64,000 bases of DNA from the NCBI GenBank assembly GCA_017889345.1, contig JAGHEJ010000041.1:29138-93137 (forward strand), written 5' to 3'. Both the position numbers and the translations under genes were made by a program. Every line of letters starts with the position of its first letter. Position 1 is the stretch's first letter. The notes under the pieces are model-generated. The model worked only from the letters and a program-made list of their open reading frames with translations, was not told the origin of the DNA and ran no database searches. Positions 51,060 through 60,900 of this stretch are shown here, piece by piece. The DNA comes from Clostridiales bacterium. GTDB taxonomy: Bacteria > Bacillota > Clostridia > Clostridiales > Clostridiaceae.

Positions 51060-51230
51060 ATGAAAAAGGAAAATATTTATGGTCCAAAAATTCGTATTTC
51101 TAATAAAACTCAAAAAACTATAACTAATTTTAATAATGAACATAATACGAATATACCTAGTCCAAAAACAGATCCAATTGTTGTAAATAATATTGCAACA
51201 AGTGAATTTGATTATACAGAAGAACAATAA
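51060..51230 (+). CDS. Small hydrophilic protein, 56 residues
   Basis: A 57-codon frame starts at ATG 51060 behind AAAAGGGG and ends at TAA in the terminator. The sequence MKKENIYGPKIRISNKTQKT is followed by an Asn/Pro-rich middle and an acidic end (EFDYTEEQ). It is probably disordered and has no signal peptide. I recognise no family, but the ribosome site and dedicated terminator support a real gene. Confidence 0.6.
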   Translation: MKKENIYGPKIRISNKTQKTITNFNNEHNTNIPSPKTDPIVVNNIATSEFDYTEEQ

Positions 51231-51256
51231 AAGGGTGGAATTTATTCCACCCTTTT
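51229..51256. terminator. Bidirectional intrinsic terminator
   Basis: A 12-bp stem AAAAGGGTGGAA / TTCCACCCTTTT with a 4-nt loop overlaps the stop codons of the small gene and of the convergent acetyltransferase. Confidence 0.88.
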
Positions 51257-51711
51257 TATGATTTATAAACCATATTAACATGGGGAAATTTAATTCCAAC
51301 AAATTCTTCCATATATTCTTCCCCATCTTCATAAAATCCAAGTTTCTTATAAAAATTTACTGCATGACTTTGAGCTTTAATTTTTATAATATTTTCTTTA
51401 AGATTATTTTCAATAAACTTTATACTCTCTTCTAAAAGCTTTTTACAAAATCCCTCACCTCTATAATTTTTATTAGATAAAACTCTCCCAAATGATGCTT
51501 CAGAAAAATTTATTCCCTTATCAAATATTCTAGTATATGCAAGTATTTCCCCATCTTTCTCTAAATAATGATGATAACATTTATAATCTAAACTATCTAA
51601 ATCTTGATACGCACATTTTTGATCAACAACAAACACTTCAGCTCTTATTTTTAAAATTTCATATAATTCACGAGGAGTAAGCTCATCAAATTTTTTAATT
51701 ATTAATTTCAT
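51256..51711 (-). CDS. ElaA-like GNAT acetyltransferase
   Basis: The 151-residue GNAT protein shows IRAEVFVVDQKCAYQDLD, the ElaA signature. The acetyl-CoA loop region FGRVLSNKNYRGEGFCKKLLEE and the end QSHAVNFYKKLGFYEDGEEYMEE complete the fold. The substrate is unknown; ElaA proteins are single-domain acetyltransferases found in many bacteria. It is read alone, with the small gene converging on it. Confidence 0.87.
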   Translation of the reverse strand: MKLIIKKFDELTPRELYEILKIRAEVFVVDQKCAYQDLDSLDYKCYHHYLEKDGEILAYTRIFDKGINFSEASFGRVLSNKNYRGEGFCKKLLEESIKFIENNLKENIIKIKAQSHAVNFYKKLGFYEDGEEYMEEFVGIKFPHVNMVYKS

Positions 51712-51782
51712 AATTTACCTCAAAAAATTTTTAATATGATACACTCTAAGTATACTACTATAAAAAAGGAGAATTTTAAAGT

Positions 51783-52354
51783 ATGGATTTATTTAATACT
51801 AGAGAAAAGGCTTTAGAATATATATAAACATGTGTAAAGATTATGACCCTTCTTTTATTGTAAATTTAGTTGAAAAATATTTACCTAAAAACTCCTCTAT
51901 TTTTGAATTAGGTTTAGGAGCTGGAATAGATTTCAAGGAACTTAAAAAATCTTATAACGCAACATCTTCAGACTACTCTCAAATTTTCATAGATTTATAT
52001 AAAGAAAATTTCCCACAAGATAAGGTTTTGTTTTTGGATGCAAAAAACTTTAAACTAAATGAACCCTTTGATTCTATTTTTTCAAATAAAGTTCTCATAC
52101 ATTTATCGAAGGATGAACTTAAAAACTCTATAAAATGTCAACATAATAATTTAAATAAAAATGGAATTGTTTTTCATACATTTTGGAGAGGAGAAGGAAA
52201 AGAGATAATTGAAAACACAAAATTTGTTTATTATGAAATTTCTTCACTTAAATATTTATTTTACATAAAAGAAATAAACTATAATACAGAATGTGAGGAA
52301 AATGATTCAATATATTTAGTTGCACAAAAAATACAATTATATCATAAATCATAA
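51783..52354 (+). pseudogene. Class I SAM methyltransferase, frameshifted at a (TA)4 tract
   Basis: The gene begins at ATG 51783 after AAAGGAGAA with MDLFNTREKALEYI and stops at TAA 51825-51827. The rest is open from ATG 51830 in another frame: MCKDYDPSFIVN, FELGLGAGIDFKELKK, SSDYSQIFIDLY, then HLSKDELKNSI and HTFWRGEGKEI. The SAM-binding E-L-G-x-G-x-G core is intact. The break falls in TATATATA (51819-51826). Removing one TA would give EYINMCKDYDPSF in one frame. Reinitiation at 51830, two bases after the stop, could make an N-truncated protein. It might be phase-variable, decayed, or a base-calling error. Confidence 0.8.
51819..51826 (+). repeat. (TA)4 tract at the methyltransferase frame break
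   Basis: Four TA units lie at codons 13-15 of the methyltransferase gene. Three units would keep the frame open, so gain or loss of one unit switches the gene. Confidence 0.7.
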
Positions 52355-52379
52355 ATAAAATATTTTTAAGGAGAAATAA

Positions 52380-53201
52380 GTGAAAATATTAATAATAGGT
52401 GGAGATAAAAGATTAGTTTCTCTAAAACAAATTTTAAATGATAATAATTTTAACGTAGAAACCTCATACTTAAACTCAAATGATGAAAATTTAAAATCCT
52501 TAAATGATTTTGATATTATATTTTTACCCATACCTTTTTCTAAAAATAATTTTTTAAATGCTCCTTTTTATCCTAATAAAATAACAACTGAAAATATATT
52601 TTCCTCTCTTAAAAATTTTAAGGGAATAATAATTGGAGGTTTTGATAAAAATTCAGAAGAAACCCTAAAAAATATGAATTTAAATTTTAAAAATATTTTA
52701 AAAGACGAAAAATTCACTTTAATAAATGCAATAATAACAGCAGAAGGAACCATTGAAAAATTAATACATGAAAGTGAAGAAAGTTTATTTGAACTTAAAG
52801 TTTGTATAACTGGATATGGAAGAGTTTCTAAAGCCTTAGCTAGAAGATTAAAACCTTTATGTAAAGAACTTGTTGTTTATAATAATCCTTCTATAAATTT
52901 TGTTTACGCTCAAATAGATAATATTAAAGTTAGAAATATTGAACATTTTAAAGATGAAGGGAAGAATTTTAATGTAATAATAAACACAATTCCCTCTTTA
53001 ATTATTGATAAAAAAGTTTTAGATACTCTTGATAAAAATACATTAATAATGGATTTAGCTTCTCTTCCTGGTGGAGTTAATTTTGAATATGCAAAAGAAA
53101 AAGGTATAATTACTCATCATTATCTTGGAGTTCCAGGAAAAGTTTCAAGTAAAAGTGCAGCAAATGCCATATTTAATTATTTTAAAGATGAATTAAAATA
53201 A
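52380..53201 (+). CDS. dpaA: Dipicolinate synthase subunit A
   Basis: The 273-residue protein matches SpoVFA/DpaA, which oxidises the tetrahydro precursor to dipicolinic acid for the spore core in the mother cell. The N-terminus GGDKRLVSLKQIL is the family start. TAEGTIEKLIHES is the conserved TAEG motif. The dinucleotide-binding ITGYGRVSKALARRLK sits near residue 142, and MDLASLPGGVNFEYAKEKG and LGVPGKVSSKSAANAI finish it. The start is GTG 52380 after AAGGAGAA. The usual partner dpaB (spoVFB) does not follow; a small unrelated gene does. Confidence 0.9.
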   Translation: MKILIIGGDKRLVSLKQILNDNNFNVETSYLNSNDENLKSLNDFDIIFLPIPFSKNNFLNAPFYPNKITTENIFSSLKNFKGIIIGGFDKNSEETLKNMNLNFKNILKDEKFTLINAIITAEGTIEKLIHESEESLFELKVCITGYGRVSKALARRLKPLCKELVVYNNPSINFVYAQIDNIKVRNIEHFKDEGKNFNVIINTIPSLIIDKKVLDTLDKNTLIMDLASLPGGVNFEYAKEKGIITHHYLGVPGKVSSKSAANAIFNYFKDELK

Positions 53202-53253
53202 TGAATAATTTATAACAAAATATACAAAACTATTCTCAAAGGAAGTGATATTT

Positions 53254-53406
53254 ATGGATCCAAAAAACCTTTGGGATATATATAATTTTTTTGATTTAGT
53301 AGAAAATAACCATAATGAATTTACTAATGGATATGATTATAATGAATATACAAACCATATAAATGAAAATCACGATGATCCTTTAAATAACGATTTTTTC
53401 ATATAA
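53254..53406 (+). CDS. Small acidic protein, 50 residues
   Basis: A 51-codon frame starts at ATG 53254 after AAAGGAAGTG and ends at TAA. The product MDPKNLWDIYNFFDLVENNH continues as an Asn/Asp/His/Tyr-rich chain (ending NENHDDPLNNDFFI). It is strongly acidic, without membrane segments. Its position after dpaA and before a shared terminator suggests cotranscription with the spore gene. No family recognised. Confidence 0.6.
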   Translation: MDPKNLWDIYNFFDLVENNHNEFTNGYDYNEYTNHINENHDDPLNNDFFI

Positions 53407-53410
53407 AATA

Positions 53411-53438
53411 AAAAGACTAGCTAAAATGCTAGTCTTTT
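53411..53438. terminator. Bidirectional intrinsic terminator
   Basis: An 11-bp stem AAAAGACTAGC / GCTAGTCTTTT with a 6-nt loop lies between the dpaA unit and the convergent tyrS. Confidence 0.88.
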
Positions 53439-53440
53439 CT

Positions 53441-54658
53441 TTACTCTAAAGTAAGAACATAAAAGTTCTTCTTACCTTTTTTAATTATAGCTTTTTTATC
53501 ATTAAAAGCTTCTTCTGTTAAAATAAAATTTCCATCTGTTATCTTCTCTTCATTTAGAGAAACTCCCCCTTGAGTTATAAGTCTTCTTCCTTCTGACTTT
53601 GATGGGAATATTTTTTTAGAAACTAAAATATCTAAAAGAGAGCTTCTAATTTCACTTTTTAAAACTTCATATTTAGGAGCATTATCTAAGTTCCCATCTT
53701 TTGAAAATAAAGCACGAGAAGCATCTCTACATTTTAAAGCTTCCTCTTCTCCATGAATAATTTTAGTTACCTCAAAAGCTAAAACTTCCTTTGCTTTATT
53801 AATTTCTTCCCCTTCAACAGAGCATAAATTTTCAATTTCATCAAGAGGAACAAACGTAAGCATCTTTAATGTTTTTTCAACATCTTTATCATCAATATTT
53901 CTCCAATATTGATAAAAATCATAAATTGGTGTCTTCTCTTTATCAAGCCATATTGCTCCATTTTCAGTTTTACCCATTTTCTTTCCATCACTTGTTAAAA
54001 GCAAATTACATGTAAGAGCATAAACTTGTTTTCCTGTTTTTCTCCTAATTAAATCCATTCCACCAATCATATTTGACCATTGGTCATCTCCACCAAGCTG
54101 CATCATACAATTATATTTTTGATTTAACACCAAAAAATCATAAGATTGCATAATCATATAGTTAAACTCCAAAAAGCTTAACCCTTTTTCAAGCCTTTGT
54201 TTAAAACACTCAGCTCTTAACATATTATTAACTGAGAAATTTACCCCAATATCTCTTAAAAATTCTATATAATTAAGATTTAAAAGCCACTCAGCATTAT
54301 TAACCAAAACAGCTTTATCATTTGAAAAATCTATAAACTTAGATATTTGACCTTTAATTTTCTCTACATTTTCATTAATAACTTCTTTTGAAAGCATTTT
54401 TCTCATATCAGTTTTTCCAGTAGGATCTCCAACCATTACAGTTCCCCCACCAACTAAAACAATTGGTTTATGACCATGTTTTTGCATATGAGACATAAAC
54501 ATTAAAGTAACAAAATGTCCAACAGTTAAACTATCTGCAGTTGGATCATAACCTATGTAAAATACAACATTATCTTTATCTATAATTTTTTTAATTTCCT
54601 CTTCATGAGTCATCTGCTTTATAAAACCACGACTCTCCAATTCTCCAAATAAACTCAT
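53441..54658 (-). CDS. tyrS: Tyrosyl-tRNA synthetase
   Basis: The 405-residue class I synthetase charges tRNA-Tyr. HIGH-like segment [47 protein letters not shown] [15 protein letters not shown] and [12 protein letters not shown] (KMSKS) are seen. A C-terminal S4 RNA-binding domain ([19 protein letters not shown]) completes it. The ATG follows AAGAGGG. No T-box is present in the 333-bp upstream gap. Confidence 0.95.
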   Translation of the reverse strand: MSLFGELESRGFIKQMTHEEEIKKIIDKDNVVFYIGYDPTADSLTVGHFVTLMFMSHMQKHGHKPIVLVGGGTVMVGDPTGKTDMRKMLSKEVINENVEKIKGQISKFIDFSNDKAVLVNNAEWLLNLNYIEFLRDIGVNFSVNNMLRAECFKQRLEKGLSFLEFNYMIMQSYDFLVLNQKYNCMMQLGGDDQWSNMIGGMDLIRRKTGKQVYALTCNLLLTSDGKKMGKTENGAIWLDKEKTPIYDFYQYWRNIDDKDVEKTLKMLTFVPLDEIENLCSVEGEEINKAKEVLAFEVTKIIHGEEEALKCRDASRALFSKDGNLDNAPKYEVLKSEIRSSLLDILVSKKIFPSKSEGRRLITQGGVSLNEEKITDGNFILTEEAFNDKKAIIKKGKKNFYVLTLE

Positions 54659-54744
54659 TTTTTCCCTCTTAACTTAAATTTTTTATAAATTATATCATAT
54701 ATCTAAAATATTATAAAACCAAATTTTAACTTATGCTTATATAC

Positions 54745-54789
54745 AAATAGTTATTAACACTATTCACATATAATTGTTAATAACTATTT
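54745..54789. promoter_or_regulatory. 15-bp inverted repeat in the tyrS upstream gap
   Basis: AAATAGTTATTAACA (54745-54759) and its perfect reverse complement (54775-54789) are separated by 15 bp and followed by TTTTTT on the plus strand. The 54659-54991 gap has no gene. It holds this repeat and the terminator at 54946-54978. The repeat could be an operator for tyrS or the end of an unseen plus-strand transcript. Confidence 0.45.
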
Positions 54790-54945
54790 TTTATAATCAC
54801 TTTTCTCAATTTTATATAATATTTTCAGTATATGAAACTTTATTATTTTCACATTTTTAATTTATTTTCTAACTTTTCCCAATTATATTAACATAATAAG
54901 GATTATATTTTTTCGAAGATAAATCATTTTTTTCCACAAAAATTA

Positions 54946-54978
54946 ATACTTTTCCACACACTTTCTGTGGAAAAGTAT
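54946..54978 (-). terminator. Intrinsic terminator of the NdvB-like gene
   Basis: A 13-bp stem ATACTTTTCCACA / TGTGGAAAAGTAT with a 7-nt loop lies 14 bp past the stop, followed on the minus strand by TAATTTTTGTGG. Confidence 0.85.
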
Positions 54979-54991
54979 TTGAAAATAAGTT

Positions 54992-57900
54992 TTATATAGT
55001 TATATCAATTATATAGTCCCCTTCTTTATCAAATTCTATAAAGTTTTCAACATATTTTTCTCCATTAATTTTTAAACTCTTATTTTCCCCTCTTCTAACT
55101 ATTATTTTATAAAAAGCATCTTCTCTTTTATATTCCATAACATAACTCTTCCAATTACTTGGGATATGAGGATCAATATAAAACCCTTCACTACATAAAT
55201 TAAATCCTAATATATTTTGTATACAAACTCTATAAAATAAAGATGATGGATAATTAAAATCTTCATTTATAATTTTAAATAATACTCCATCTCTAAATTC
55301 TATTTTACTTGGAATTATATAAGGTTCCTTTCTATAAACATTTGCTCCATTTCTATCTATTGTTTTAATTATTGGATTTAAAAAATTTAAATATTTATAA
55401 GCTTTATCATTTAAATTAAGATCACATAATGCTTTTGACAATAATATCACAGTTTTACTATCTTGAATATTTTCTAAATTTTTCATAAATCCAACATCTC
55501 TTTTAAAATATTCTCTTACAAAACCTCTATCCTTATTCACCAAATATTTATCTATAGAGTAGATTACCTTATTTCTTATATTGTTATCTTTTATACAAAA
55601 AAGAGATAATACTTGTGGGAGTAAATATATATTATTATTTTTTATTCCATCTTTTAAATTATTAATATAAAACTCTCCATTAAAACATTCATTATCAAAA
55701 ATAGACAGTAAACTTTCCTTAACTTTTGAAAACATAATTTTATTTCTAGAATCATTAAACTTATCTAATATCTCTTCAAAATCTTCCATAACTTTATATA
55801 GTAAAAACAATGTTGGAACATCATTTATACTTTTTAGAACTTCTGGAGAATTTAAACTTTCACAATAAATTCCCCTATTTATAATTGTTAAACATTTATT
55901 ATATATATTTGAAAACTTAACTTTAAGATCATTATCACTCACAAATTTAATTTCAAAATTCAAGATTTCAAAATCATTTGTAACCTTAATATAGTCAATA
56001 AGTACATATACAATCCAAAGTAAATCATATAAACAATCGTTTATTTCATATTTTTTAGTTAAACAACTCCACTTATCCTTAAAGGTTCCATCTTCGTACA
56101 TATTGGAAAATACCCTAATAATATTCTTCTTACTTTTTATTGGATTTGTATAATTATAAATAAAACATTTCTCAATTATATCAATACAAGAATTTAATTC
56201 TCCATTAAATGAATTATTAAGTAAAAACTTCTCATTATTATTTTGATGAAGTGCCCATCCATTTAAAAACCCATCTAAATACTCATCCTCTGTTTTAAAA
56301 TTAAATTCTTTATAATTATTCTCATATAAAAATAAATTTTCATTATATAAATCCTTAAATAATTTTTCATTTTTACAGAAATTATTAATTTCAAAATTTA
56401 TTCCATTAATATTATCATCATAACCAAACATAACATAAACTTCTTTTGTTTCATTGCTCTTTAAATGTATTTTTCCTGATACACATAAACACGATTCTAA
56501 ACATATTCCTGTTAAATTACTAAGTTTATGTTTATTAACACCTTTTGGCATAAACATCCCATTATTAATTCCTAAAAATTCCTTCTTACTTCCTGTAAAA
56601 GATACATCATAACATCCAAATAATTTTAAGTACGCCTTTATATTTTTAAAATCTTTTGAAAATTTATTCTCTCCATATATATACTCAAAATCTTTTTGTA
56701 TATAGGTTGATAATTTCTTTGAATAATCATCTCTTCCTCCTAAAAAAATAGGAGCAAAATAATATATATTAAGAACTCTCTCTTCTTGACTTGTATTTTG
56801 AAATTTCAGTTTAACAATTTTATATTTTTTCCCTTCTGGAACAAAACATTTAAATAGTGTATTTAAATTTCTATATTTATTTTTAATTGAGGTTTCAAAA
56901 TATGAATATGAAACAATATAATCCTCATTATTTCCCACAGGATTTAATGTTGGAGACCAAATATCCTCTTCTTCTCTTATATAGATTCCTTCACCTAATA
57001 AATTAGACTCACTATCACTATAATCTCCTGTTAATAAAAACTCTTTAGAATCAAAAGCCCATGTTTGCATTATTCCACTAGCTAATATGCTTGTTGAAAT
57101 ATATTTATTTCTAAGAATATTTCTATAATTATGTGGTAACAAATTAACATTATTTAATTTAATTACATACTCTTCATAATCTTTTGAAAATCCACCATAA
57201 GAATTATAAAACTTAAGAACTCTTTTAGGTATGCTATACTTTGTTACATCATTATAATCTGAAATCTCATTGGCAGTTTCAAATAAATATTTATTTAATC
57301 TTAAAACTTTATTTTTATTTGTAGTTTCATTATTAGAAGGAAGTATCAAATTTTTAGACGATTCAGTCATTACGTTAACATTATTATTGGTTAAAACTCC
57401 TATTTGATCGTATATACTTTCTTTTGAAGATTCTATAAATATATTAGAAATGCTCTTAATAATATTATAAGTATTTTTATATAAATTAGATAAAATTATA
57501 TACACTCCGTTATTAACATTTATTTTATCTTTAAGATTATATTTTAAAATAAACTTATTAATTTCATTATCAATATACTTATCATATCTTAAATAACTAT
57601 TTAAAATAATCAAATTAAACTCTAATCTTATTCTCATAAAATAAACTAAAGCTTTCATTAAAATTTCCACATTTTCAAGATCTTTAATATTTGTAATTTC
57701 TACAGAAACCATAGGTATATTAGGATCAATATTATGAGAAATCAAATCATTAATATTAATATCTCGTTCTAATTCATAAGTTTTATTAGGATAACCGTAT
57801 ATAATTTTAGATATCATATTATTAAACAAAGATAGTTCACTTGGAAATATTTTAAGATTATTAAGCATAATTTTAAAATTATAAGCATTATTCTGTATTA

Positions 57901-60900
57901 AATTCGAAATCATATTTACATTTCTATATTTATCTATTAGTTGAATTACTCTCTCTTTTGAATCATTTATAGAATTTATAAAATAAACACTAATATGACT
58001 ATACGAATTTAATGTTATTTTACTTCGTATACTCATAATGTTCTCATCTACTAACTTATTGTCATTTCCATAACTAGAGCTTTTATACATACATAATGGA
58101 TTTTTAGAATTTCCATTTATACCAATAAATCTATCTTTCGAATTTTCAAATTCTATATTATTAATTCCCTCATCTGTAAAATAAATACTATGACCCATAA
58201 ATAAATCTTCTCTATCATTTCCACATATAACCATCATCTTATCATCTATATAATCAAACTTTTTATTTAAAATATAACTCTCAAAATAACTAGTTAACTC
58301 TAAAGATTTTTGCTTATAGGTTAAATTTTTAATAATGACTTTCCTTATTTCTACATCTTCATCTTTTGATATAAAAATTTCATTTGTTACGCTTATATCC
58401 TTACTTTTAGCTCTAAATCTAACTTTATCAAGTTCAAACTCACAAATATATGAAATATCATTATTTCTACATGGTAAATATGTACTGCTAAAAAACTCTT
58501 CTTCACTTAAATCATTTATATAAATATTTCCATAAGAATTTTCATTTGTAAAATCATTACTTAATTTAGATATATACTCATTTTTATATTTTAAATATCC
58601 TCCACCACTACTACTTATACCTAAAGAATAATTCCCATTTGAATAAATTTGCATATCACATATTTTGTCAGGTTTATATTTAACTATTGTTGGTAAAAAT
58701 TCTATATCATCAAAAGAACTTATTGGAGTTAAATTATCCTTTATATCTTTAATACTCATGTTTAAAACACTTTCGTGTAATAGTTCACATACACTTTCTA
58801 TTTCAATAATATTTTCAAATCTATTTTGAGGTAAGTTATTCATTAAAATATTTGCCAAAGATAAAAAACTCATTCCTTGATGATGAGACATATAACTTTT
58901 TACAACAGAATATCCTTCATTTTTACTATCTCTTAATTTTGTAAAATCTATCGCTTCATAAAATCCATATTTTCCTAAACACCCTAAAGATCTTAAATTT
59001 CGTAAATTTTTAAGAGAATTTTTAATATCTACCATTGCACTCATAATACTTGAATATGGACTTACTACCAGATTTTCATAATCTTTTTTCATTGCAATTG
59101 TTGGAACTCCGAAAGCCTTATACTGATAATTTAAATTATTATCAAATTCATAAAATCCAGATTCAGAAATTCCAAAAGGAATTTTATTTTCATTTGCATA
59201 CTTAATTTGAGAATATACACATCCCCTATATGTTTCATAAAATAAAGTTTCTGGATATGCTTTCATATAAAGCATAGGCATTAAATACTCAAACATGGTA
59301 CCGCTCCATGATACAAGGGTTTTAATCCCCTTTAAATTAACACCAACTCTTCCTAATTTAAACCAATGACTTAAAGGAACATCTCCTTTTGCAATAGATA
59401 AAAAACTTGCAATTCTAACTTCAGACGCTAATAAATCGTAACAATTTTCATCTAATACATCATTTTCACAATCATATCCAATAGAAAATAATCCTCTTTC
59501 ATTCCTATATAAAAATTTAAAATCCATCCCACTAATCTTTGATGAAATTTTAACTATTAAAAATTTAATGTCATCTACAATATTTTTAACATTCTCTATT
59601 ATCTTCGATATTTTCTCATCAATTACTTCACTTCTTACCGAGGAATTATTATAATTTTTCTTAAACTCTAAGAGATTTTGTTGAAGTGAACATAAATTTG
59701 ATTTAATAAATAATTCTCCAAATTTATTAATCTTAAAACTACTCATTTCATTTATCTTACAAGTTATACTTAAAATTTCTCTAAGAAAACTATTTGATGA
59801 CTCGTTTATTTTAATATGCCAATAAACATCCTCGTTCTCTTTTATTAATTCTAAAATATTTTCATTAGATTTATCAATTATTTTATTTAAAAATCCTATA
59901 TAATCTGTGAATGATTCACATTTATATCCTAAATCGATTATTTCTTTATACGAATGATTTTTGTTAAAGTTATTTGACAAATAACACATTTCCTCAAATC
60001 CCTTAACTAAATCCCTATGTATAAGAGGTTTATTTAAAATATCTTCTAAAGATTTTTTACTTAAATAATAGCTTGCAAGTAAATTTCCACTATCTACTGT
60101 AGATACATATCTTTCCCCAATAGGAACACATTTTTCTATATCATACCAATTATACAAATGTCCCCTATAAACAGGTAATGCGTCTAAAGAATTAATAATG
60201 TTCTTAACTCTATCAACCATATCTACAATAGTTATAAATCCAAAGTCTCTCCCAATAATAAAAGAACTTATACTCATTCCAATATTAGTTGGAGAAGTCT
60301 TTTTTATAATACCAACAGCTGGATCCTCTTGATAATTATCACATACTAGATAATTAGTACTTTCATTTACAAAATCTTCAAAATAAGCAAATATACTCCT
60401 TGATATAGCTTTTAAAAATATATTATTTTCATTGCTTATCTTCTCTTCTTTAATCTTATATTCTTTTGATAAATAATAGGAAATAATAGGAATTGTTAAA
60501 AATGTTATAGAAGGAATAATCATTTCAAATACTTTAAGCTTAATACTAAGTCCGAGAACTATAATTCCAAATAAAACTACTACACTCATTTTTTTAAAAT
60601 AATAGACAAGAGATACTTTCGAGGTTTTCTCGACTTCTTGAAATGTTTTCCACTCTAATAAATTTTTCTTAGTGAACAATAATCTAACTAACGATCTAAT
60701 TATTGCGTCAATAAGCATAAATCCTTGATAAGGTATAAGAGAAAACATAACATATACTTGAGAAAGCTTATTTTTTAAATCACTTGCTCCTTCTAAAATA
60801 CTTTCCTTATAAATAGGAATAGCACATAAAGATGTTAAATCTAATATACAAGGAAACAAAAATCCTAATAAAATTATTCCATAATATAAGTTTCTTCCTC

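Noticed and set aside
54930..54972. DnaA-box cluster or replication origin (three TTTTCCACA-like words)
   Set aside because: Each differs from TTATCCACA, two of the three are the arms of a terminator stem, and no dnaA, dnaN or rpmH is near.
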